A DNA stretch of 64,000 nucleotides, from NCBI GenBank assembly GCA_014529385.2, contig CM043959.1, forward strand, positions 16,183,309 through 16,247,308, given 5' to 3'. Both the position numbers and the translations under genes were made by a program. This DNA comes from Adiantum capillus-veneris. Its lineage: Eukaryota; Streptophyta; Polypodiopsida; Polypodiales; Pteridaceae. Positions 22,213 to 32,730 of the stretch are shown here, piece after piece (within the stretch, counting starts at the first letter, position 1; the number at the start of each line of letters is the position of its first letter). The notes below the pieces were generated by a model. It had not been told where the DNA came from and ran no database searches. It was given only the letters and a program-made list of their open reading frames with translations.

Positions 22213-22580
22213 GTTCCAAGTGCGGATAAAATTGGGTTGTGAAAGCGCCGCAAGAATCGGATAATAGCGCAGCAAGAATCGGGAAAATTTGGGCAAGAAT
22301 GTGCTCGATTTGAGTGCTTCTCGGGCTTGTATAGGGCGCTATGTGCAACTCCCTAGGTGCACAACTCCCTAGGCGCATACTAGCCGTTGGGCACAAACTT
22401 AGAGGCGGAAACCGCTTGGCACACCCCCCGAGGCGGCATTTTTGTCCATATAAACAACCTACCCAACCCACTTTTCCGCTCATTGTCCTTCACAAGGCTA
22501 GAAATAAAGCCTCCAAGCGACACCCCGTGCGCGAATTTTGAAGGTGTCGACCGCTTACCCAGTGACACGCCGTAAGCGAA
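21826..22580. promoter_or_regulatory. Repeated GTGACACCCCGT motif in divergent promoter
   Basis: Motif GTGACACCCCGTnnGCG occurs at about 21826, 21888, 22065, 22131, 22516 and, changed, at 22560 (GTGACACGCCGTAAGCG). Inverted versions (GCACGGGGTGACGGGGTGAC) occur at about 21945 and 22185. The interval lies between the minus-strand H3-like gene and the plus-strand gene at 22843 and is clearly more GC-rich than its surroundings. A TATAAAC-like word lies at 22450. Repeated sites on both strands in a divergent promoter suggest binding by one regulator, perhaps element-encoded. Confidence 0.7.
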
Positions 22581-22842
22581 TTTATTGAGTGCCAACTCTC
22601 TCCTCACCCTCAGAGCTCGCATAGCAAGTGACACAATTTGTTGTAATTCTTTCTTGCTTGCTTAGATTTACAACTTGCATACTTGTTTGTAAACCATTAT
22701 TAGTTTTTTGCATAATTAAGGAAGGGTAGTTTATTGATATATTTTAGTCATAGAAGAAATATATTTCTTAATGTCATGTCTACTTCTTAATGTCTTGATG
22801 GACTTCTCTTTTCTCTTTCTCAGACATTTGTGGATTGTCATA

Positions 22843-24252
22843 ATGGATACAGTGGATATGCAAGAGACCGCTGATGAGAGGCTGATGTCTTTTCTTTACA
22901 AAGTTAATGAACTTGCAAGATTTCAAAGTGTCAAAGAGATTTTTAATGATGCCTTTGAGCTTCAACTACTTGTGGATGGCTTCTCCACACAAATTAGTGA
23001 ATTGATAGAGATATATACAGCATTGACCAAAGATCACAGGCTTGATAATCTTGTTCATTTTCTTGATATATGCAAAGCAGGTAGCTTGGCAAGGACAGGT
23101 ATTGCAAAGAAGTGTTCAAGCCTTCATCCAGACTAGAAAAAGATCATAAAGCCTTGCAAATTTCATGGTAATATGCATTGCCAGTTGGTAGAGTATGACC
23201 TTGGACTTATCATTTTCTTCAGTGTACTCCCAACACCAGAGGGAAAACAGATTCCAAAGCAGATTTCTCAGGCTGAGGAGGACCAGGAGGAAGAGGAGAG
23301 GGAGATGGAGTTCCATGAAGAGGAAGAGAAACTACAAAGCATTGAGATGCTTGACATTGCAAAATTTAAAGCAGAAAACATCACTAAAGTGGAGAATGTT
23401 GACATTGAGGATGAAGATGTTGATCCTTTGCATTGCACAACAACATTTTCCACATACAAAGTTAACAAAAAGGAATATGTTTTGCTGAATGACATTCAGC
23501 ATCTTTTTTATCTAAGGGAAGTTTTGGCTGAGTGGGGATGTAATGACATAGGATTCATTGATTACTCTTCTTGCCCCTTAGCAGTCTTGGACACAGAGGC
23601 AGAAAATTTTATTGACAGCTCAAGTGTTGGAAAGCTTGTGCAGGACATTGTTCTGAGATATGAGCAACAGGGTGTACGTTTTGAAGAGGAGTTCAATGAG
23701 ATCCAAAAAAGGCTTAAAATAGAGCATATGGGAGAGGAAAAGACCAGAGATTATGAAGTAAGGGCAACTAGATCCATTGATATATGGGAACCTGCCTTTT
23801 TTGAGGAGGATGAGTCTCCTAAGGTATGTTTATGACCATTTTGCTTTGTTTAATTAATGTGCCAAACAATTGACCAAGACATATTTTTGCAGATTGAAAT
23901 ACTGGACACAGACAAATTCCTTGGCAGGGGGAAGGGTTCCAGACCATTAAATTTAGGAAGGAACCAGAGCTTGGGACACTTTATTGGGAAGCTCAACAAA
24001 GAGACTGTCATTATATTCCATAACAAGTTTACAAGAGAACCATTGCTGCCAATGCTTGCAATTAAAGCACTTGCAAAGGTTGTTGGTTCATATCAGCTTC
24101 CTCCAGGGTTAGAGAAGTTAATATTGGTGGAAAAGGAGGAAGCCATCAGAATTTTTGGATTCTTCCCTGGACTTATTGGTTCTAGAGCTGGTTATTTTGC
24201 CACAATGGCATCCTATGTGCTTGCCCACATCCTATGGGACCTCATTTCTTGA
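22843..24252 (+). CDS. Unknown multi-exon protein of the H3-bearing element
   Basis: ATG at 22843, just after an acceptor-like TTTCTCAG. The first part (MDTVDMQETADERLMSF on, to 23133) is helical. The middle part (23232-23823) begins after acceptor TTCTTCAG and has an acidic Glu-rich stretch, then YKVNKKEYVLLNDI and a globular region. A good intron (GTATGT at 23824 to TTTTGCAG at 23892) joins SPK to IEILDTDKF, and the last exon ends at TGA 24252. The join between first and middle parts is unclear: a stop follows HPD at 23136. I recognise no domain. Its end overlaps the end of the transposase-like gene on the other strand. Confidence 0.55.
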
Positions 24253-26171
24253 TGTACCTTCAAGACCATGATCTTTGATGGCATTGTGGAGAGCTTTCCA
24301 CTGGTTATACTTCACATTGGATGAACCCTTCTTGGCATTTACCTTTCCTAGTTTTCCATGAAACCCTAGGAAAGCTCTGGCCTTCACACCACCAACAAAG
24401 AACTTTCTAGGCACATTGTTTCCATTTGAAGATCTCTTCAGGTCTGTTTCAATCTTAACCTTATTGATAAAACCCTTTCAATACATTTCATTGCAGCATC
24501 TCTAGCTGCTTTTGGCTGTAACTTCCAGGCAAACCCCACATACAGATGTACAATTTTCTCCACAATTTTGCAAAGAGCATGCAGAGTGCATATGTGGACA
24601 TTAGCAAGTGGAATATTTAAAACTGCTTTGAAGTTTGGATCTTGAGTATGCCTATTGGGTGCTTTGTTCCAATTTGCAGGATTACATTCTTTTGTTGATG
24701 CCATACAATACAGACAAGGGCTCTTTGCCATAGCTCCTTTGGAGACATTGTACATACATTTAAGGGTTTTAAGGTCTCCTCCCATGTGCCATTCCACCCT
24801 GTAACTTCCAAACCCTTCAACTTCAAGCTCTTCCCCTAATTCTTGTGCATTAATGACTTCGGGTATTGTTGTTTGATGGAAAACCCAATCCAGAACATCA
24901 AAGTCTTCACTCTCTACTTCAAAAGCACCTAGCCACTAGACATTCTTCTCCGATTGCATGCTAAAGTACTTGGTATCCTTCGGTTTCAATGCTCTGTTCA
25001 TTAAAGTTATGGAAATCCTCTCAATTTTTCTGTTCTTAACAATCTCGCATTCATCAAGCTTTATCACAAAACTGACAACACCATTTGCTTCTGTATGCTC
25101 CAGCTCATAGAATCTGATCATTTCCTTCTGAAGTGTCTTCAAGTCAAGGAAAATATTATTGAACTCGTCAAATTGAAGATCCCTCTTTTTACCATGATAG
25201 GTACCATGAATGTGGTGAGGCTCACCCAACATCTCTATTATCCTCTCATTGATCTTTTTCCTTGCCTGCTGCACAATGGATGGCTTTGGAAGCAAAGAGG
25301 ACCTGACTTTACATTGCTTTAACCTTGAGTTCACATTTCTAAACAACTTGCTATAACCATCTCTGCTAATGCCTACCTTATCCATAGTATATTGCACATC
25401 CTCCTTGTCCAAGCAAGAGCTCTACAAAAATCCCTCAATGCACTGCTCCTTTGCCTTGTTAAACTTCTTCTCTGTGAAAATCTTTTTGGCAACCTTGGGA
25501 GGTAAAACATCACAATAATGTTTAGCTGCCATTTCCATGTTTGATGCAGAGTTTGGTTGTAGCAAAGTCCTAAATCAAAAGGTACAAAATTAATTGATTA
25601 TTGATCTTGTCCAAATGACACCAACAAAATAAACAAACAGTGATCAACTAAATTAAATCATTTAATAAAGAACAGTTGCAATAGGGTCTTAATAACAACC
25701 TAACAAAAAGATTAACAACCTAACAAAGAAAAGTAACCTACGCATATTAACAAAGAAAAGTAACCTAAGCATATTAACAAAGAATAGTAGCAACTTAACA
25801 ATATAAAATAAGCATATATACCTTGCTGCTCTGATTCTCCTGCTGCAACCTCCTCCACCACGTCTCAAGGCTTCAATGTTCTTTGACTTCTTTTCTCTTT
25901 GTCTGTTTCCTAACATTGTATTCTTTCTTCTAGCTTGTTTGAGCTGAGTTTGTAGCTTTTCGTTGCTCTCTTTACATTCCTCAAGCTGTTGTTTAAGAGT
26001 ATTTATCATTTGTTTGGCCAAATGATCTTCTAACTTAAGAATATCTCTCTCTACCGCAAGACTCTGTGTATAACCCAGCAACCCTCTTTGACCATCACCC
26101 ACAAATTTTATCAAAGATGAACAATTTGATAATGGGGGAGTGCTCTTTGTCCTTGGGTCCACTGGATACAA
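24232..26171 (-). pseudogene. Transposase-like gene of the H3-bearing element
   Basis: Minus-strand coding pieces in order. 26171-25840: a coiled-coil Gln/Lys/Glu-rich N-terminus with a basic end. 25412-24936: LDECEIVKNRKIERISITL. After an in-frame TAG at 24936-24938 comes WLGAFEVESEDFDVLDW. 24826-24438: MGGDLKTLK, a CLYC pair, then HICTLHALCKIVEKIV. Then 24414-24232 in a shifted frame. The D-E pair, the CxxC and the C-T-L-H-A-L-x-x-I-x-E-K motif give the look of an RNase-H-type transposase with a zinc-binding insert. I cannot name the superfamily; KDZ-type is one candidate. Breaks: at least one stop and one frameshift. It starts about 480 bp inside the right end and reads inward. Confidence 0.5.
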
Positions 26172-26596
26172 TCTTCCATCAGTCCAGAGATCAATGTGTT
26201 TTTTTTAATCTTGCCGCATTGCTTCAAATATGGACGAGGACACCTCTGCACATTTGTTTCTCTTGCGCACTGGACAATATTCTTCATTTAGCTCAATGTG
26301 TAGATGGTATAAGCTTCTCTTCTCCATGGAAGTCTATTAACAGTATTTGTTAGAGATAGTACTATAGAGAAAAGCTCTGCAGATACGAGGAAGAAGACGA
26401 CACACAAAAGGTTTGTTTCAGCAAGTGAAATTTTGAATTTTGGGCCAGAACTGACGTTTTCGTTAGTTTTGGATGGAGTATTTTTTAGAATACTAAAGAT
26501 CCTAGAAAGATTTGACAATGACATGTTTCCGCGGAGGTAAAAAGGACGCAAACTCACCTTTTTACAAACATTTCACTATTTTTTAAATAAAGTATA

Positions 26597-26654
26597 TATT
26601 CTCTCTCTACATATTCTTACAGGGCACAAAAGTGACCTCAAAATTCCCCTAATG
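26597..26654 (-). repeat. Right terminal inverted repeat of H3-bearing element
   Basis: Ends ...TGACCTCAAAATTCCCCTAATG, the reverse complement of the left end for 22 bases. Immediately followed by the resumed tail of copy X (TAAGTCTCACTAC). Confidence 0.92.
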
Positions 26655-28205
26655 TAAGTCTCACTACATGATAGAATCGGCTATTTTTTCCAAAACAAAA
26701 CTCCCATGGGTTGGGCAAGTACTCTATACACATAAGCAATCTGGGACCCCTTCTGACTTAAACTTAAATTTTTCCCCTCAAAGGGCATCCGCGTAATTTT
26801 GGTGGGATAAACCCCTTCACTAGATAAGTTTCTTAACTCTAAGTCCCCATATGACGGGGACCTTCAATAGGCGCTTGGCCTCCCCTAGTATATTCTACGT
26901 GTAAAAATGTCTTTCCACATAGGGGGGCTGGCTCATACTCCCGCCCCTTCTGTCTCAAATAAATTAATCTCTCTCTGTTATACATGTGCATCGAGTGAGT
27001 AAAGGACTCCTCCTCTCTCCCATTGAGGTGGACATGGCGATTGTCGCTTGTATCATTATGCCTTGGGATTTTGGCATGTTGATGGACGAAAGTGGATGGG
27101 ATTCTCCTCGTTGAACGCTACTGAGTACATCCATTGAAGGGGCTCCACTATTTAAACAAGGTGAGGGAGGCTATATACCCCTCACTTAGCCTTGTCTTTT
27201 GCGTATTGTGTGTGTATGTGAAAGGGAGTTGTTTTTTTGGGCTTCCTCTACTCGATTGATTGTTGTATAGCTGTGGAGTTGGTGGAAATTGGGTGCTCTT
27301 CTCAAGTCGGTAACTTACCCAAGAACTTCACATTTTTTATTTTCAAACATACAACCTACTCTCACTTGGGTGGTGACGTAATTAAATTGAGTTCGGTTTT
27401 TTTTTGCTGCACTATCTGCTTTTATATGTATACCTTGTTTGCAAAAAAAATATATATATATATATTGGTTGGGATTGTTTGGCTTGGGGTTTATTGGTCA
27501 CGAGCAATAGACCAACCCGTTCAATTTTTCTGTTTTATTTGCCTTTCTTAGACGACGCCATTGTACCAAGCTCGATTAATAAACTGATTTTTTGACAGAG
27601 TTTAGCTCGATATGATTTGACTTGAGAAAAAAACCATGTGCCTTGAGTTGGTAAGTGAAGATTGGGTGGTTAGACCCTTACTGTTGGTGGCAAGATCAAA
27701 CTAAGTGAATAAGTATCTTTGATACTCCCCACCCAAAAAGGGGCGTGTCACAAAGTTCTTATTGTTGGTTTTTGCACACTATGTGTGTCATTTCTTGCTA
27801 TGGGCGGTTGTTGTTTCATTGAGTACCTAGATGCATTGCTAAACATAATGATGTTTTTGTCTTTAGGATACTGCACTACTCACTACGGTTTTGATCATAA
27901 AACAATTGCTAATGGATTTTTTAGGCTGGCGGGTATATGCGTGTTCATGCAATCTCTATTTTTTAGGGATTTATGTTGGCTTGATAGGCCTACCTGTGCT
28001 TGATACCCGAACCTAAACAAAAGGCATGTATGGTACTTTTTAGAGTTGGATCTAATGATGAAGTATAGGCTACTACTATCTGCGTGATGGTTTTTTGAAA
28101 TCATGTACACTTGGTTAAAACTAGATGTGGTGTTTAATTTGCTACAACAAGAAAGAGCACGACAACCTTGCAAAGAGTGTTATGAGGCTGAGACATAAGT
28201 ACAAA
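26655..28205 (+). mobile_element. Non-coding tail, copy X (main part)
   Basis: Matches 51366-52880 and 4561-6020 along its length, including the CTATTTAAACAAGGTGAGG promoter-like stretch near 27150. It stops at GACATAAGTACAAATAAAT, where the body of copy Y begins directly with CAATGATTGGGTC. This junction defines the head-to-tail arrangement. No conserved frame. Confidence 0.78.
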
Positions 28206-30050
28206 TAAATCAATGATTGGGTCAAAGTCTTGACTCTAGCCAAAGACACCAAAGATGAGGTTGTTATGATTGCTCAATACATTGCCCAACTACCCATACT
28301 TTTGTTACAATACCATGAAGAGCTAGCTCAGTTCTCTTCATCAGCAGCGGTGTTATCTAGCTTTCTCAAAAAATTATGTGGACTTAACCCAGCTTTTATC
28401 AGTGCCCCCACTACTCCTTCTATCCCTCAAATGGGGGGCATCTTTTGCATAGATAGTGCTACTCTGAAGGCTATCAAAGAATTTCAAAATAACCTCTGCT
28501 CCCTCAACAACTCTAACCTTATAGAAATGGTGCCCAAAGTTTCTAAAGTTTTTCCTTTTTTACCTGTTAGGCACATTGAAGTAGAGTCCTTTGGTTTGGA
28601 CCATCAGCTCTGGATCCTCCCCAAAAAGTCCTTTTTGGCACCAATCCTTAGCAAATCTTGGGTTTATTTGGCTAACCTATCAGCATCCACGATTGAAGAT
28701 TGCAGACTCAAAATCTTAAAAGGAGGATAGTTTTTAGACAAAGGAGAAATCATCAAATCCGGCCCCCTTCAACCTTAGCTTTGTTGACCACTCTAAGTGC
28801 TCCTCTAGTGTAGGGTTGTACATTTGTACAAAAGGAAATATGGAGTTTGCTAAAATCAATCCTGACTTCTACATTGAATCCATCTGAAATGTTTTCTAGC
28901 CCATCTGAAGTGTGCGTGTAAGTTTCTTGACCCCAAAGCTTCTTGTGAATCCAACATCATATGGTTTGACCATGCTATCTGGCATATCCTCAACCACCTT
29001 GATCAACTCTTCCTTGAGAAAATAATAGATTTTCATTTGTCCCTCATCTTCTCTTGGCTAGGAGGATAGGCCAAACATTTGGTGATTGTTCAAATTGCTT
29101 TCAACATCTTTCGTGGGCTGATGTTTTGGATATCCTTAAGGAGCTAAAATCTGATGAACCCGGGGCTTATCTAACTACTTATGCCAACTATAAAGGTGTC
29201 TAAAGCATCACTAGTTTACTTAAACCCTGCATTGAGGATGATGATTCTCCCTTACTCAAAAGATCTAACTCTTTAACCACCCCCAATAACTCTTTTACAT
29301 ATTTTTTAACCCCCAGTACTTCCTCCAGCTTTAATAGGGGAAAATCTTGCAGCTTTACTAGAGGAAGGATGTATCTCACTAAGAAGGCCGACACTTTGGA
29401 GTATATCATTTGCATTGCCTTTCCAAAATGAGCTTTTGGATTGGTTTCCCCCCAAAAGAAGATTTTGTGAGTGCTTTGACTTACTTTTTGGCCAAGCATA
29501 AGATGCTTGACAATGTCCTTATTGACTGAGAATATCAACAACTTATTAAGAATCTTTTCTACAGTAATGATTTTCTACGTTGCAACACTATCCCAAAATG
29601 CGCTTGTGATAGATATAACATATTTTTAAGAGATTTTGGAAATTTGGAAAAACATGTCTGCACTTGTGATCTTAATATTAATAATGGTATTACAATCCAA
29701 ACATGTCTGCACTTGTGATCTTAATATTAATAATGGTATTACAATCCAAAAATACTTGCTAAAGGACTGAATCACGTCCCTAGTTTCCAAAAAACTCATA
29801 CCTTGCCCTAACAGCTTTACTTAGCTACTTAACTAACCTTGTCAGTTCTCTCCAACAGAGAAGACAGCCCTACTAGACTTAACTAGATTAGTTCAACAAT
29901 GTTTTCTACAGAAAATATTTTTTCTACCCTACAAATGGATGTCCACTAACAGTACTTGGATCACACCGCACCTTGGACTGCAATTTCAAAAACTCACACA
30001 TAATTAATTTTCTGCAGGTCTTGATAAAAGCGCCAATTGTCATACTCTTA
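28206..30050 (+). pseudogene. N-terminal half of Penelope-like element, copy Y
   Basis: Starts inside the body compared with X (about 380 bp shorter). The 28230-28730 frame (166 codons) is the longest surviving N-terminal segment and aligns with the 103-codon segments at 1865 and 7326, with many substitutions. 28730-29800 repeats the rest of the N-terminal half, broken by stops. A 57-bp block at about 29640-29760 (CATGTCTGCACTTGTGATC) is tandemly duplicated. The body is cut at 30050 by the gypsy composite and resumes at 50200. Confidence 0.65.
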
Positions 30051-31249
30051 TGTAACATTTAATGGTCTAGTAACTTGTGTGTAGCAAAAAATAACATAGA
30101 CATAGTGAGCATTTCATTAGAATAGATTCCTAATGAGGATAGCAAGAGTGCTTGGATGGAGAGAGCAACAAAATCATAACACCTAGTTGGATAGGCATGA
30201 ACAATACTTCAAAAAGAGAGAGAGAAATTAAGCTATTGACAACCATTGAGGACTCGATTTACATGGAGCCACGGTCCCCCCTCCAAAAGGCTTTGTATTA
30301 TAGGTTTCCCCCATCAAGGGAGACATTTTACAATACAATACTTTCCGTTCCTTCAATAACTTGCTGGTGCAATGAAGATGGAAGCTTGAAGCACCAAGCT
30401 CACACTTATAAAACACAACATCAATTCCGTCACGATCTCAGACCCAAGATCTCACACACCTTCAAAGATGGTGAGATCTAGTGGGGTATGAGAGTAGATC
30501 AAGAGGAAGGAGTATGCTTACGAGAAATAAGTATGTCTCCTCACATAATCACTCATAATAGCTTAGCATAGCTTAGTAATGAGCATGGTAGAGGAGATGT
30601 GCATGCAGTGAGCTTGGCTCTTGGTTGGATTTGCATCACAAAGCCAAGAATTGTTGGTGTAGGCCTTCCTTCTCACAACCTTGGAGTAGATGATGAGATT
30701 TCCATTAAAGCTTGAGAAGGAGATAGTCTTCTTTACTCCACACATGAGGTTGTGTGAGTGTGTGTGTGTGTGTGTGATAATGCCTTGCCAAAATCAGTCC
30801 CCCTCTCTCTCTTGACCAACCCCTCTTGCTTTTACTCATGCTGGCATCCTATTAGATCCTGCAAAGCTTAGCCAATGATAATTAAGAAGCATAGGTGATA
30901 GCCTTGTGACATGTGTCCCCCTTTCCCCTTTTGTGAGAGATCTAGGTATTTAAATAATACAATTAAACTCTCATTGGACCCCATAGTCTTCTGACCAATA
31001 GGAATCATGCAAGCCATTGGGTTGCTAAATGCTCATTGGACCCCTTGGTCAATAGTCTTCTAGAGAGCTTAATTTTTATTGGTTCTTTTATCAAGTGTTT
31101 TTAAATGAATGAAACTAAATGTCTCTACCCTAATTCTCATTGGTGCACCTCCATGGCCATCCAATAGGATTTGAATGCAGCTTGGGGGCAACTGGCCTAG
31201 GGAGCTAACATGTGTCCACTATGCCCTTTGTGTAAAGGGAGCTTGCAAG

Positions 31250-31340
<91 letters not shown>

Positions 31341-31716
31341 ATCTCTCATCCCCTACTCAAAGGGCTCGCCCCCTCAAGGATAGGGATGTGGGAAGACTTT
31401 TGAGTCTTCCCACAAGCATCTAATTTACCTAGAGTTTGTTGACCATTGAACATAACCTTTGAATTTTGGAACCTTAACATTTTGGAAGTCTTAATGGGCT
31501 GAACCTTAGGGTCTTTGAATCCCATTGTTTCACATTCCTCTTTTGCAAATGGCTCCCCCTTTGGATCCCTATTTTTCCTCCTTTGAATCCCTATTGTGAC
31601 CGGTCTGCCATCTTAATGAATATTCTAGCTTTTTCTCCTTGGTACTTCCCCATATTAAATGATCAGTTTAACATGAGAAAATCATTTAGGAGAATTAGAT
31701 ATTAGTTATTATGACA
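30051..31716 (-). repeat. Full-length gypsy LTR (3' LTR of composite)
   Basis: Read on the minus strand it runs TGTCATAATAACTAATATC ... CATTAAATGTTACA, so TG...CA, 1,666 bp. Next to it at 31717 is a purine tract (CAAGAGAGAGGTAA on the minus strand) suited to plus-strand priming. It holds a GT microsatellite (31253-31338) and a shorter one at 30754-30775. The 63-codon frames in it have no meaning. Confidence 0.85.
31253..31338. repeat. (GT)n microsatellite in LTR
   Basis: About 43 GT units inside the 3' LTR. The matching place in the right-hand LTR holds both a GA run (49778-49820) and a GT run, so it has changed quickly. Confidence 0.97.
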
Positions 31717-32730
31717 TTACCTCTCTCTTGAAATCATAGTCTTCCTCGACTATGGGGTAGAGAAGATAAATCCTAGTCATAGTCCTTTTCCTAGCTGGTA
31801 GAGGATCCCTATTTTACCGTACGACATCATTCTAGAATGGATGACTAATCCATTTGGAGCTTGAGAGCCTAAGCTGCCGCAAGCATGTTTGCGCATTAGT
31901 CCTATCAATCTTCCATAGTAGAGTGACAAGTTCTACTTGGTGTTTGGAAGACGTCGTCTCCGCAAACTTGATCCTAAGCATGCATATTTCTTAACATTTG
32001 TGCACCATAAAGAAAAAGAGAGTCTTATAAGACAAAAACTTTTTTCATTTTAAACATTTTTACTTTTGATTACTCTAGAGAAGCATTGTAAGCATTGACA
32101 AGGTTTAGGTTATCCTTTAATTGAATGCCTTGCATCCATCTAGCATCTTTAAAAGGATAGTTCTTAAACTTAATAAGATGCCATCAAATAATCTTACTGC
32201 CCTCGTACCTTGTCTTCATGTCGGAGAATGGACTCACGCTATAGCACCTCTTCTTGGTCCTCAATCTCCCGTGGGTCTTCAATAGTTGGTTCTTGAGGTG
32301 GCTCTCCTTTGTAAGGCTTTGGTAGCCTCACATCAAAACCATTGTTTATGAGCCAATGACTGGGCAGCTTGAGTTGATAGTCCATATCATTGATTGGTCT
32401 AAGAATCTGGAAGGGACCATAATACCTTTTTGCTAACTTAGCATAGTATTTTTGGTGTCCCGTAGGATTCTTTTCCGTCGTGTGCCTTAATCGAGCCTTG
32501 GGAAATTTAAGCAAGACCCAATCATTTTATTTAAAGGCTTGGGATATTTTGTGCTTATCAGCACAGCAACCTTTTGCCTTTGCTGTGAGATAGAGATAGC
32601 ATCCTTAATATTTTGGAAAGATTTTTGTAGGTCTTAGCTATGCTCATCTATAGTGAAGATCTTCTCATGTACCTTAAGTAGCAGGGGACTTTTGGATCTT
32701 CCCTCAATTCCCTCAAAAGGTGATTTTCCA
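31717..32730 (-). pseudogene. Integrase C-terminal end, minus strand, inverted copy
   Basis: The frame 32239-32514 (91 codons) has RYYGPFQI and later HWLINNGF and PYKGEPP, the integrase tail (GPF/Y-type) of a gypsy element. It is the same segment as plus-strand 34076-34420, in inverted orientation. The similarity runs on to about 32728 (matching back to 33875) and then ends at a junction with plus-strand RNase H sequence. No chromodomain seen. Confidence 0.8.

Larger units (their letters stand above)
18304..26654. mobile_element. 8.35-kb TIR element carrying H3-like and Ulp1-like genes
   Basis: Both ends read CATTAGGGGAATTTTGAGG inward. The similarity, with a few changes, runs about 50 bp and includes TTTTGTGCC and GTAGAGAGAGA. 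Removing 18304-26654 joins CTTACAAAC to TAAGTCTCACTAC exactly as in copies W (4550) and Y (51360), so ends and target are firmly set. Strikingly, no target duplication is visible. Genes: small plus-strand gene (18684-19370), minus-strand H3-like/Ulp1-like gene (21752-19669), plus-strand gene (22843-24252) and minus-strand transposase-like gene (26171-24232). The last two converge and the middle two diverge. A Ulp1 domain next to Cys/His-rich transposase fragments recalls KDZ (Kyakuja-Dileera-Zisupton) transposons, but I cannot confirm the family. Confidence 0.85.

Noticed and set aside
31175-31423. Cys-Val and Thr-His repeat frames at GT runs (also 49034-49318)
   Set aside because: Microsatellite translation only; they lie inside LTRs.
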